The position numbers and the translations under genes were made by a program. A DNA stretch of 37,029 nt from Clostridia bacterium. Its GTDB lineage: Bacteria > Bacillota > Clostridia > UBA1212. The stretch lies in NCBI GenBank assembly GCA_017848335.1, contig JAGDAX010000080.1, positions 1 through 37,029 of the forward strand, in the 5' to 3' direction. The first letter of the stretch is position 1, and every line of letters begins with the position of its first letter. Below are positions 16,460 to 24,804 of the stretch, in pieces. The notes below the pieces were generated by a model. That model saw only the letters and a list, made by a program, of their open reading frames with translations. It had not been told where the DNA came from and made no database searches.

Positions 16460-18763
16460 TTGTCGGATTGGATCAAAATGAAACACGCATCTTCCACACA
16501 ATACACATTTTACACGCCGGAAGGCTTTGCGCGCCCTGTCAGACTTTCTGAGGAGACGCGCGGGTTTGCTTTCCGGTCCCTTCACCATGAATACGGACTG
16601 GACACGCTCAGGAATGACTCGGTGTGCCTTGACGGGGAGCCGGGCCTCGAGGGTATGACGCCTCTCGAAAGGTACGATTTAGCCATAAGGCGAATTGCGG
16701 AAAAAGCGCCGGTGAGGATATGCCCCGGTGAGAGGATCTCTCTCGCGGCAACGCTTGGCGCGGCTGTCAGACATACCGTGCCCGCCAAGGCCAACGGGGA
16801 ATACCTGTTTCCGGGCGTCAGCCATCTTACGATAGATTTTGATTTTGTGCTCGAAAACGGGCTGCCCGGACTTCGCCGCGAGGCTGAGCTTGCCGCGTCG
16901 CGCTTTGAGGGTACGCCGAAGGAGGCATTTTCCAAAAGCGTTCTGAATGCGCTTGACTGCTTTGAGCTGTGGATCGGGCGGTATATCGACGCGCTCAGAA
17001 GGCTTGACGCGGAAAATGCCGGATCCGATCCCGCAGGCCGCGGTTATTCCCAAAACGTCCGCAGTCTGGAGGCTCTTCTCGCGGGGCCGCCCGGGAGCTT
17101 TTGCGAGGCGGTGCAGTGCATCTGGGCCTGCTTTGCTTTTGCGCGCCTTTGCGGCTGCTGGCCCGGCATCGGGCGCATTGACCGCATGCTCGGAAAATAT
17201 CTGCGCAGCGACCTGGAGGCCGGGATACTCACGCTTGACGAGGCCCGCGAGATTCTCGCGCACTTTTTCATAAAAGGCTGCGAATGGGTGGCCGGCGGCG
17301 ACTGCGGCTCGGGGGACGCCCAGCACTACCAGAACCTTGTTATCGCGGGTATCGCGAAGGACGGCTCGGAGGTGACAAACGAGGTCACTTACCTGGTGCT
17401 GGATATCATTGAAGAGCTGGGGATAAGCGATTTTCCCACCACGGTGAGGCTCTCGCGGCGCTCGGAGGACCGGCTTCTCGAGAAGGCGGCGCAGGTCATC
17501 AGGCTCGGCGGCGGCACCGTCGCGGTATACAACGAGGATCTTATTATCGAGGCTTTTCTGCGGCGCGGCTATGCGCTTGGGGAGGCCCGCGAATTCGCCA
17601 ACGACGGCTGCTGGGAGGTGCAGATCCCCGGGACCACGGATTTCACCTACGTCCCCTTTGACGCCCTTGCGATCCTCGAGAAGCAGACCTTCCGCGGTTA
17701 CAATATTGACGGGCCCGACAATGAATTCCCGGACTTCGAGTCCGTGCTGAGGGCCTTTTCGGAGGATCTGCGCGCGGCGGTGAAGGGCATCGGCGACTCG
17801 TTCAAGGCCTCTTACAGGAGGAATCCGGACGGCAGCTTCGGAGGCTTCGCGGCGGCGTTTCCCTGCACGGTAATTTCGGTCTTTGAGCGCGGCTGCATCG
17901 AAAAGGGGCTTTCGTATTTTGAAGGCGGCCCTGCATATCAGGTGAGGTCGCCGCACATAGGCGGCCTGCCGGACGCGGTGAACAGCCTGTACGCGATCAA
18001 AAAGTCGGTTTTTGACGACGGCCTGGTGACGCTTGGCGAGCTTTTCGCGATCCTGAGAGACAACTGGGAGGGCAGCGAGCCCCTCCGGCAATACATGCTG
18101 AACAGGTACAGCTACTACGGAACCGACAATGACGAGGCGGACGGAATTGCCGCGCGGATACTCGGCGAATTTGCGGACTTCTGCGACAGCCAGAACGAGG
18201 GCTTCGGGTACGATTTTGCGCCGGGCGTAAGCACCTTCGGACGCCAGCTTGAATGGGCCCCGGGAAGGCTTGCCGCCGCCCACGGCAGGAAGCAGGGAGA
18301 GGTGCTGGCCGCCAATTTCTCGCCCACGCCGGGCACGGACACGCTGGGCGCCACAGCCGTCATCCGCTCCTATTGCAGGTGCCCGCTGGTCCGCATGGGT
18401 ACCGGCGCCGCGCTTGACGTCAGGCTTCTGCCGCAGTGCGTTAAAGGCAATGACGGGATTTCTGCGCTGAAGGGCCTTATGCGGGGCTTCGTTTCGCTGG
18501 GCGGCTTCTTTATGCAGATCGACGTGCAGGACCCGGGGATCCTCCTGGAGGCGCAGGCCCATCCTGAAAATTACGGGACGCTTTCGGTGCGCGTTTCGGG
18601 CTGGAACGCAAGATTCGTGACGTTAAACCGCGAGTGGCAGAATATGGTGATCGGCCAGTCCCTCGGCGGCGACAAGACCTTCGGCGGCGACAAGACCTTC
18701 GGCGGCGATAAGGATCTTCGCGGGAATGCGGCTTCCGGCACAGAAAAATCAAAAGAAAACTAA
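16460..18763 (+). CDS. Glycyl radical enzyme of the dehydratase/lyase (PflD-like) type
   Basis: An oxygen-sensitive radical enzyme whose substrate I cannot assign. The C-terminal radical loop is RVSGWNARFVTL with Gly714 as the radical carrier. The catalytic cysteine is Cys384 in NDGCWEVQIPG; the Cys-x-Glu arrangement (Glu386) places it with the diol-dehydratase and C-N/C-O lyase branch, not with pyruvate formate-lyase, which has Cys-Cys. The Trp between them differs from the Val usual in glycerol dehydratase, CutC and HypD. A conserved pre-radical block, FSPTPGTDTLGATAV, is present. TTG at 16460 is taken as start (AGGA six bases upstream); the ATG at 16478 is the alternative. After the normal C-terminus comes an extra tail with GGDKTF repeated three times. 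The activase gene follows after 60 bp. No microcompartment genes are nearby. Confidence 0.92.
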   Translation: MSDWIKMKHASSTQYTFYTPEGFARPVRLSEETRGFAFRSLHHEYGLDTLRNDSVCLDGEPGLEGMTPLERYDLAIRRIAEKAPVRICPGERISLAATLGAAVRHTVPAKANGEYLFPGVSHLTIDFDFVLENGLPGLRREAELAASRFEGTPKEAFSKSVLNALDCFELWIGRYIDALRRLDAENAGSDPAGRGYSQNVRSLEALLAGPPGSFCEAVQCIWACFAFARLCGCWPGIGRIDRMLGKYLRSDLEAGILTLDEAREILAHFFIKGCEWVAGGDCGSGDAQHYQNLVIAGIAKDGSEVTNEVTYLVLDIIEELGISDFPTTVRLSRRSEDRLLEKAAQVIRLGGGTVAVYNEDLIIEAFLRRGYALGEAREFANDGCWEVQIPGTTDFTYVPFDALAILEKQTFRGYNIDGPDNEFPDFESVLRAFSEDLRAAVKGIGDSFKASYRRNPDGSFGGFAAAFPCTVISVFERGCIEKGLSYFEGGPAYQVRSPHIGGLPDAVNSLYAIKKSVFDDGLVTLGELFAILRDNWEGSEPLRQYMLNRYSYYGTDNDEADGIAARILGEFADFCDSQNEGFGYDFAPGVSTFGRQLEWAPGRLAAAHGRKQGEVLAANFSPTPGTDTLGATAVIRSYCRCPLVRMGTGAALDVRLLPQCVKGNDGISALKGLMRGFVSLGGFFMQIDVQDPGILLEAQAHPENYGTLSVRVSGWNARFVTLNREWQNMVIGQSLGGDKTFGGDKTFGGDKDLRGNAASGTEKSKEN
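18662..18715. repeat. 18-nt in-frame triplication in the glycyl radical enzyme tail
   Basis: Three 18-nt units (18662-18679, 18680-18697, 18698-18715) encode LGGDKT, FGGDKT and FGGDKD. They lie about 20 residues after the radical glycine, outside the conserved fold. Confidence 0.95.
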
Positions 18764-18823
18764 AACAGATCCGAAACGGATCCTTGAGAAGGAGGCTTCA
18801 ACGCAGCTTCCTGAGGAGAAACA

Positions 18824-19804
18824 ATGCGAATAACTGAGATCCAACGCTTTTGCATGCACGACGGCCCGGGAATACGCACCACCGTGTTCCTCAAGGGCTG
18901 CACGATAAGGTGCTTATGGTGCCACAACCCGGAGGCTCAGAAGCACGACAGGGAAATAATGTTCTATAAAAACAAATGCATCCTCTGCGGCGCCTGCGAA
19001 GCGGCTTGCCCCAACGCCTGCCAGATCTTCTTCGAACCGGGCGGATACCCCGGAGAGCACGCAGACTTTTCCAACGACCCGGACGTAACCATTAAAGAGG
19101 AGCTGCACGTTCTCGAGAGAAAATACTGCACCGCCTGCGGAAAATGCGCCGAGGTGTGTCCGACAGGCGCCCTTGTGCTTGATTCACGCGACATGACGGT
19201 GGAGGAGGTCTTCGCGGAGGTGCTTTCCGACAGCGCGTTCTACGAGGGCGGCGGCGGAATTACGTTATCGGGCGGCGAGCCTTTTATGCAGGAGGACGAA
19301 ACGCTGCAGCTTCTGAAGCTCTGCAAGGCCAACGGCGTCAACACCGTCGTGGAAACGTCCGGCTTTTTCGATCCCGCCGTCGTGCCGAAGCTGGCAGGCC
19401 TTGTGGATCTGCTCCTCTGGGATTACAAGCTCGGGGACGACCAGCTCGGGGACGACCAGCTCGGGGACGATCAGGAGCTCCTTTTCTTTACAGGCGCACG
19501 CCAGCGGACCGACGTTGACAATCTCAAGGCCTGTGACGCGCTGGGCATCAAGTCAAGGCTCCGGCTGGTTCTCATCAAGGGCGTGAACGACGACCGCGCG
19601 AGAATCGAAGGCGCCGCGAAGCTTTTCAAAAGCCTCAGCAATTGCGAAGGCGCGGAAATACTGCCCTACCACCCCTACGGCGGAGCCAAGGAGGAGGCTC
19701 TCGGCAGAGACGTCTCGGTGAACGAGGCGCTTGTGCCGTCGGCAGAGGATCTGAAGCTGTTCGCGGAGAAGCTGGAGAAGAAGGGCGTAAGGGTAGTCGC
19801 GTAG
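18824..19804 (+). CDS. Glycyl radical enzyme activase (radical SAM)
   Basis: Uses S-adenosylmethionine to abstract hydrogen from Gly714 of the upstream enzyme. The radical-SAM triad is Cys26, Cys30, Cys33 in KGCTIRCLWC. Two ferredoxin-type 4Fe-4S motifs follow: CILCGACEAACP (about residues 52-62) and CTACGKCAEVCP (about 102-112), as in activases of the dehydratase branch. SGGEPFMQ is the SAM-binding GGE motif. A loop near residues 203-217 holds LGDDQ repeated three times in tandem, where related activases appear to have only one such segment. TGAGGAGA lies before the ATG. The 60-bp spacer to the enzyme gene supports co-expression. At 326 residues it is slightly longer than usual, the excess being explained by the repeat. 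Confidence 0.95.
   Translation: MRITEIQRFCMHDGPGIRTTVFLKGCTIRCLWCHNPEAQKHDREIMFYKNKCILCGACEAACPNACQIFFEPGGYPGEHADFSNDPDVTIKEELHVLERKYCTACGKCAEVCPTGALVLDSRDMTVEEVFAEVLSDSAFYEGGGGITLSGGEPFMQEDETLQLLKLCKANGVNTVVETSGFFDPAVVPKLAGLVDLLLWDYKLGDDQLGDDQLGDDQELLFFTGARQRTDVDNLKACDALGIKSRLRLVLIKGVNDDRARIEGAAKLFKSLSNCEGAEILPYHPYGGAKEEALGRDVSVNEALVPSAEDLKLFAEKLEKKGVRVVA
19430..19474. repeat. 15-nt in-frame triplication in the activase gene
   Basis: The 15-mer 'ctcggggacgaccag' is present at 19430-19444 and 19445-19459, and with one silent change at 19460-19474. It encodes LGDDQ three times. The near identity indicates a recent slippage event. Confidence 0.96.
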
Positions 19805-19894
19805 AACGCGCGCAGCTCCCCCGGCCTCCGGCCTCCGGCATCCAACCTTTTCGTATCACTCAAAAACCACACCACACAAAGCGAGGAAAAAAAT

Positions 19895-20599
19895 ATGCTG
19901 AAAATCGAAAACCTGACTAAGTATTACGGCGACAAAGCCGCGGTGAAGGACCTGAACCTCAGTATCGCTCCGGGCGAGATTTACGGGTTCATCGGACACA
20001 ACGGCGCCGGCAAGACCACCACGCTCAAGAGCATCGCGGGAATCCTGAAGTTCGACAGCGGCGACATTTACGTGGACGGACACTCCGTGAAGGCGGACCC
20101 CATCGCCTGTAAAAAGGTCATGGCTTACATTCCGGACAACCCGGACCTTTACGAATATATGTCGGGGATCAGATTCCTGAATTTCGTGGCGGACGTTTAC
20201 GGTGTCGACGCGGCAAGGCGCGGCGAGCTTATCCAAAGGTACGGCGACGCGCTGGAGCTGACGGACTCGCTGGCCCAGAATATTTCGGAGTATTCGCACG
20301 GCATGAAGCAGAAGCTGGCCATTATCAGCGCGCTGATTCACGAGCCGAAGCTGATACTGATGGACGAGCCCTTCGTGGGCCTTGATCCCGTGGCGTCGCA
20401 CACCGTCAAGCGGCTGATGCGCGAAATGTGCGATGACGGCGGGGCGATCTTCTTTTCCACCCACGTGCTGGAGGTGGCGGAGAAGCTCTGCGACAAAGTC
20501 GCGATAATTAAAAACGGCGAGCTGATCCGCTCGGGGACAATGGAGGAGGTCCGCGGCGACGAGTCGCTTGAGTCGGTATTTCTCGAGCTCCAGGAATAA
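19895..20599 (+). CDS. ABC transporter ATP-binding protein
   Basis: A 234-residue ABC ATPase. Walker A is GHNGAGKTT near residue 36, the signature is YSHGMKQKLAI (a common variant of LSGGQ), Walker B is LILMDEPFVGLDP, and the switch His lies in FFSTHVLE. The GAGKTTTLKSIAGIL opening and the absence of an extended C-terminal domain fit the ABC-2 (drug or lipid exporter-like) class. It is followed after 21 bp by a large permease gene, with which it surely pairs. The substrate is unknown. No promoter was seen in the 90-bp gap after the activase gene, so read-through is possible. Confidence 0.94.
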   Translation: MLKIENLTKYYGDKAAVKDLNLSIAPGEIYGFIGHNGAGKTTTLKSIAGILKFDSGDIYVDGHSVKADPIACKKVMAYIPDNPDLYEYMSGIRFLNFVADVYGVDAARRGELIQRYGDALELTDSLAQNISEYSHGMKQKLAIISALIHEPKLILMDEPFVGLDPVASHTVKRLMREMCDDGGAIFFSTHVLEVAEKLCDKVAIIKNGELIRSGTMEEVRGDESLESVFLELQE

Positions 20600-20620
20600 A
20601 GACGGAAAGGCGGCGATATT

Positions 20621-22267
20621 ATGCTTAAGGTTTTGCTTAAAAAGCAGATGTACGAGATGCTTTCCGGAATCCTCACTAACCGCCGGACCGGAAAACGCAG
20701 GTCGGCGGGAGCTCTTGCCGGGTTTGCGATACTGTTCGCCTTTGCGGGCATTTCCATGAGCTTCGGCTTCGGGGCGCTTTACCTTCTGACGGCGACCACG
20801 CTTGCAGGCGGCCCCGACGTGCCCGGACAGCTGCTGCCGGTGGAATACGGCGGTCTTTATTTCGCGTTCACGGGAATTATCACGCTCATGCTGGGCATTA
20901 TCGGCGGTATGTTCACCACGTATTCGATCCTTTACATGCCCCGCGACAACGAGCTGCTGCTTTCGATGCCCGTGAAGCCGTCGGTCATTCTCGCGTCAAG
21001 GATGCTGAGCGTCTACTTAATGATCGTGATCTACACGGTGCTGTCCTACGTTCCGGCTGTGGCGGTGTTCTTTATCTCGTCGGGCTTCCGGACGGACGTG
21101 CTGCTGATGAGCCTGGTGATGTATATTGCGATGACCTTCTTTGTGCTGGCGCTGTCATGCTTCCTGGGGTGGCTGCTGGCTCTGATCGCGGCGAAGCTGG
21201 GGAGCAAGAAGGTCGTCACCGTCGTGTCGGTGCTGGTGACCGCCTTTGCGTACTACTTCTTCTATTTTGGGCGCAATCAGGTCATGAAGCTGATCACCGA
21301 CGATCCCGCTAATGCCGTCAGGGTGTTCCGGACCACACCGCTGCTGGTTTTCTTCTCATACGGTGAGGGGAGCGGCGGGAGCTGGCTGTACTTCCTGATA
21401 TTTTTGGGCATCGTGGCGGCGTCGATGTCGCTGGCCATGCTGCTGCTCTCGGGGAGCTTCATCGCGCTGGTGACCACCAGGAAGGGCCGCAAAAAGAAGG
21501 TCTACGTGGCGCGGACTGCCAGGACCAATTCGGCCTTGGGCGCGCTTTTCCGCCGCGAGATCAAACGCTTCGTGACAGACCCGGGCTATTTCATCAACAG
21601 CGGCTTTGGCTCGATTGTGTTCATCGTGGCTGCGGTAATTGCGGCTTTCAACACTCCGGGGCTGAGGTCTCTTATCGCGTCAATGCAGAATCCCGCGGGC
21701 GAAGGGCCGTCTGTCGCAATAAGCCCGGCAATGCTTCCCGTGACGGTTCTGTCCGCCACTGCGCTGGTGCTCTTCTGGACGCCCATCAGCGCGTCGTCGG
21801 TTTCGCTGGAAGGCAACCGGCTGTGGATACTGAAGACGATGCCCGTAAGCACGACCGGCATTCTTGCCATGAAGCTAGCAGTGCACGAGCTGTTTGCGGG
21901 CATTCCGGCGGCGATATTCGTGACGGCGGCGGGAATCATACTGGAGATGGGCGTTCTGCCGACAGTGCTCCTTTGCGTCGCTGCGCTGAGCTTCGCGGCC
22001 CTGGCGGGCAGCTTCGGGCTGATGCTTGAGACGCATAATCCGAAGCTCGACTGGACAGACGAAAACGTGGCTATCAAGCAGAATTACAACGTGCTTTTCG
22101 TAATGTTGGCGGGCTTCGGCATCACAACGCTGTTCGGCGCGTTTATTCCGATCTGTATGTTTTTCCCGGTGGTGCTGATACCGGCGCTGGTTTTCCAGGC
22201 GGCGGTCGCGGCGGGGCTGTCGGTGCTGTTCTTCAGGATCTCCGCGAGGCTGTGGGAGACACTTTAG
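20621..22267 (+). CDS. ABC transporter permease, about 12 transmembrane segments
   Basis: A 548-residue polytopic membrane protein with roughly 12 hydrophobic helices, for example residues about 27-55, 78-102, 120-143 and 165-195, and a very hydrophobic C-terminal third. YMPRDNELLLSMPVKPSVILASR after the second helix resembles the cytosolic coupling region of ABC-2 permeases of the large, duplicated type. A second such block, VSLEGNRLWILKTMPVS, occurs after residue 390, consistent with an internally duplicated permease. One such subunit may therefore serve a full transporter with the ATPase at 19895. The substrate cannot be read from the sequence. Confidence 0.9.
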   Translation: MLKVLLKKQMYEMLSGILTNRRTGKRRSAGALAGFAILFAFAGISMSFGFGALYLLTATTLAGGPDVPGQLLPVEYGGLYFAFTGIITLMLGIIGGMFTTYSILYMPRDNELLLSMPVKPSVILASRMLSVYLMIVIYTVLSYVPAVAVFFISSGFRTDVLLMSLVMYIAMTFFVLALSCFLGWLLALIAAKLGSKKVVTVVSVLVTAFAYYFFYFGRNQVMKLITDDPANAVRVFRTTPLLVFFSYGEGSGGSWLYFLIFLGIVAASMSLAMLLLSGSFIALVTTRKGRKKKVYVARTARTNSALGALFRREIKRFVTDPGYFINSGFGSIVFIVAAVIAAFNTPGLRSLIASMQNPAGEGPSVAISPAMLPVTVLSATALVLFWTPISASSVSLEGNRLWILKTMPVSTTGILAMKLAVHELFAGIPAAIFVTAAGIILEMGVLPTVLLCVAALSFAALAGSFGLMLETHNPKLDWTDENVAIKQNYNVLFVMLAGFGITTLFGAFIPICMFFPVVLIPALVFQAAVAAGLSVLFFRISARLWETL

Positions 22268-22416
22268 GCAGGCTCCGACCGGGGGTGCGCCTTCCGTGAG
22301 CAGGGCAAATTAACGGTCGGCTGACGGACGACTGACCGGCGATTGCCGGACGATTAACGGTGCGCTTGACCGGCACCTGACGGACTCTTAAAGGACAAGC
22401 GTGATGAAGGACTGCA

Positions 22417-23553
22417 ATGAAAAAGCTGACCTCTTTCCTCAAAAAAGAAATAATGCTCGTGGTGGCCGTCGTGGCCGCTGCGGCGTCCCTCTTCATCACG
22501 CCTCCCTCAGCGAAGCTCCTTCAGGGCATTGACTGGAGAACGCTCGGCATATTGCTCATGATGCTCTGTGTCCTTGAAGGCTTCAAGCAGGAGTCGGTTC
22601 TGGCTCCGGTGGTGGCCCTGGGGTCGCGGCTCAAAAAGCTCACGGCGCTGACTTTTTTCCTTGTTTTCGGCGTTTTCTTCAGCTCCATGTTCGTCACTAA
22701 CGACGTGTCGCTCATCCTTTTCGTGCCCATCACGATAATGGTATTCCGCGGAGGCGGTAAGGAAAAATACATACTGCCCGTGATCACGCTGCAGAACATT
22801 GCGGCCATCAGAGGCTCGCTGCTGACGCCCTTCGGGTCGCCCCAAAACCTCTTTCTCTACGGACAGGTGAACGTCACGGTGTGGCACTTCATGCTTCACA
22901 TGCTGCCGCTTTGCGCAATGTCCGCGGTGCTTCTTGCCGTGTTCATACTGATTCTCTACCGCAGGAATCCGGGGGAGAGCATCGAGCCCGCCGACACCGC
23001 CAAGCCCGCGAAGGACAACCTTCCTCGCAGGATCGTCTACGTCGTTCTGTTTTGCATTGTCGTGCTTACGGTGGTTACGCGGTTCAGGTACTGGTATTTC
23101 GTGCTGGCGGCTGTCCTGGCGGCGGTGGCCTTCACGGACGTGAGGATCTTCAAAAAGGTCGACTACGTGCTGCTGGTCACGTTCCTGTGCTTTTTCATCT
23201 TCTCGCAGTCTGTTGGCGGCAACGAAAGGATAGCTGCTTTTCTGTCCGGGGCGGTGGCCGGCCGCGAATACTGGTGGTCGCTGGGACTGAGCCAGATAAT
23301 ATCGAACGTGCCCTCGACCATTGTGCTGTACCCGTTCTCTCAAAACTTCGCGGGGCTCATATACGGCGCGGACACGGCGGGCCTTTGCTCGATAATAGGA
23401 TCCCTCGCCTCGGTCATCAACTACCGCATATACATAAGGGAATACCCGGGCACCGGCAAAAGGTTTATGCTGGTATTCACGCTGATAAGCTGGGCGTTCT
23501 TCCTGATCGTGGTGATACCCGGGCTGCTGCTCAGCCGGTGGGCGTTCTTTTGA
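22417..23553 (+). CDS. Ion-transporter (ArsB/NhaD, SLC13-like) membrane protein
   Basis: A 378-residue integral membrane protein with about nine to ten helices. The layout resembles the IT superfamily (arsenite, Na+/H+ or anion permeases): FVTNDVSLILFVPI and, much later, SQIISNVPSTIVLYPFS are the two half-repeat hairpin motifs where family members have 'TNDVAL...P' and 'NVP...'. LLTPFGSPQNLFLYG is also a family block. The length is short compared with about 420-450 residues in ArsB. It lies 150 bp after the ABC permease, separated by degenerate repeats (22290-22390). Substrate (anion, arsenite or Na+) is undetermined. Confidence 0.83.
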   Translation: MKKLTSFLKKEIMLVVAVVAAAASLFITPPSAKLLQGIDWRTLGILLMMLCVLEGFKQESVLAPVVALGSRLKKLTALTFFLVFGVFFSSMFVTNDVSLILFVPITIMVFRGGGKEKYILPVITLQNIAAIRGSLLTPFGSPQNLFLYGQVNVTVWHFMLHMLPLCAMSAVLLAVFILILYRRNPGESIEPADTAKPAKDNLPRRIVYVVLFCIVVLTVVTRFRYWYFVLAAVLAAVAFTDVRIFKKVDYVLLVTFLCFFIFSQSVGGNERIAAFLSGAVAGREYWWSLGLSQIISNVPSTIVLYPFSQNFAGLIYGADTAGLCSIIGSLASVINYRIYIREYPGTGKRFMLVFTLISWAFFLIVVIPGLLLSRWAFF

Positions 23554-23597
23554 AGTCTTTCGGGTTCTTTTAAATTCTTATGTGTTTTTTTGAGTTT

Positions 23598-23749
23598 GAG
23601 TAAGGCCGCACGGGGAACCGGCTTTGGCGTATGTTTGGCCCACTAAGGCAAATTTCCCCGGGATAATTAACCGTTTCAAATAATCTGCGGTGCCGCGTCT
23701 GATCGGCGCCTGACAGTCTATCCTCCCTGCCGGCCACGGGAGGTTTTTT
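23598..23749 (+). ncRNA. Candidate structured RNA ending in an intrinsic terminator
   Basis: There is no ORF here. GGGGAA (about 23613-23618) can pair with TTCCCC (about 23650-23656) around an inner region containing GGCCCACTAAGGC. A second hairpin (GCGGTGCCGC) follows, then the terminator at 23722-23749. It could be the 3' UTR of the transporter gene or an independent small RNA. I compared it by eye with several known riboswitch classes and none matched. Confidence 0.35.
23722..23749 (+). terminator. Intrinsic terminator
   Basis: CCTCCC (23722-23727) and GGGAGG (23738-23743) form a 6-bp stem with a 10-nt loop, directly followed by six T. It probably ends the transcript of the ABC/transporter genes or of the candidate RNA. 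Confidence 0.85.
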
Positions 23750-23778
23750 GTTTTTAGGGGGCAACTTTCTTTTTGTCG

Positions 23779-23827
23779 GCGGCCGGCCGGTTCTCACGGA
23801 CAAGCTCTGCGGGAACCGGCCGGCCCC
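23779..23827. repeat. Long perfect inverted repeat
   Basis: GGCCGGCCGGTTC (23781-23793) and GAACCGGCCGGCC (23813-23825) are exact 13-bp complements, extendable by two more pairs towards the loop. There is no T run, so it is not a standard terminator. A second exact hairpin (TCTTCGTTTT at 23918-23927 with AAAACGAAGA at 23931-23940) lies 100 bp downstream. The whole stretch 23750-24040 has no supported gene. Confidence 0.85.
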
Positions 23828-24040
23828 GGCTTCCAAAGGCAGCTTCAGAGTTTTTGACAAGGGGGTTCGAGGGCGCGGGACGAGAACTTTGACAGGGATT
23901 TTTGAAGGCGAGGACGGTCTTCGTTTTCAAAAAACGAAGAATTAGAGAGAAAAAAGGCGAAAAAGTGAGAAATGAAGAGCTTTTCCCGGGAAAAACTTTG
24001 AAATATCGAAAAATACGGCGAAATATCGCGAATTTCGGGT

Positions 24041-24069
24041 TTGCCAATCCGAGCCGGGTCGTGTATAAT
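24041..24069 (+). promoter_or_regulatory. Promoter of the exported-protein/ABC operon
   Basis: TTGCCA (24041-24046) and TATAAT (24064-24069) are separated by exactly 17 bp. Just after the expected start site lies a hairpin, TGCGAC/GTCGCA (24082-24096). The leader of about 225 nt before the ATG at 24301 is long enough for further regulation, but no known riboswitch was recognised. Confidence 0.85.
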
Positions 24070-24300
24070 GGCGTCACAGGTTGCGACAGCGTCGCAGTCG
24101 AGATTGACTTTACTGTGTAGGGTTATTGTACAGAGAGAATATTTGCCGTAGACGGTGACTGCTGCAGCACCTGATATTTATGCTCAGAAGCTTACGTGTT
24201 CGCAGACGGTTTTCAAAGAAGAGCCTGCCATACTGCTCTCGGGTAAAGGTGACCGGCTCCGATAATAAATAACTATATTTTGAAAGTGAGGATCAAGATT

Positions 24301-24801
24301 ATGAAGAAAGTTATTGCGTTTTTTGCGGTGGTGCTGCTGATATGTGCTGCACTGACAACAATTGTGTTTGCCAGGTACAACCATTCAAGCTTCCCGGTTA
24401 CCTACTATAATTTGGGGGCAACTCAGACGTATACGTTCTACAGAAACGTCAATAATGAACCTGTTTTTGACGGAACGTATACCAAAGGGTCGTCATTTTT
24501 TGGTATAGTAACCAAAAAGACCGGAAATGCTGTTTCAATCAAACCTGTGCCGGAGCACTATTGCTTCGGCAGAGTAGGAATATTGAGAGGGGATTACCTT
24601 GATTTTCAGCAGTCTGCGCATCCGACACAGGTGAATCTTGAAATCAATCTTTCGTGCCGGATAAACAATGCCGGCGCGGCGGAAGAAATTAGATATGAAG
24701 CGGAGATCTTCCAGGTCAGCGGAGGAAACAAGATCAATGTCAGACATTATGATTATTTCGTCCGTAGAAATGGTAGTTCGATTGAAATAGAGGGAGACTG
24801 A
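24301..24801 (+). CDS. Exported protein of unknown function, first gene of an ABC operon
   Basis: A 166-residue protein with a Sec signal peptide: MKKVIAFFAVVLLICAALTT, then a likely cleavage after VFA. There is no lipobox, so the mature form of about 140 residues would be released or loosely attached. The mature part is beta-rich with aromatic residues and contains two cysteines (in EHYCFGRVG and LSCRINN). The ATG at 24301 has GTGAGG nine bases upstream; an in-frame TTG at 24280 is less likely. It lies 3 bp before the first permease gene, so the four genes to 27825 form one operon. It could be the substrate, a partner or an immunity-like protein of the transporter; the sequence does not decide. 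Codon use is visibly less GC-rich than that of the thi genes. Confidence 0.85.
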   Translation: MKKVIAFFAVVLLICAALTTIVFARYNHSSFPVTYYNLGATQTYTFYRNVNNEPVFDGTYTKGSSFFGIVTKKTGNAVSIKPVPEHYCFGRVGILRGDYLDFQQSAHPTQVNLEINLSCRINNAGAAEEIRYEAEIFQVSGGNKINVRHYDYFVRRNGSSIEIEGD

Positions 24802-24804
24802 CAC

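Noticed and set aside
16679..18562. Open frame of 627 codons antisense to the glycyl radical enzyme
   Set aside because: The + strand carries the glycyl radical and catalytic motifs; the antisense frame has no recognisable protein features.
23598..23749. c-di-GMP, fluoride, guanidine or Moco riboswitch
   Set aside because: Some short words match by chance, but the required conserved blocks are missing and the element ends in a terminator with no gene closely downstream.
23862..23880. tRNA T-loop-like 'ggttcgag'
   Set aside because: No acceptor, D or anticodon stem could be built around it.
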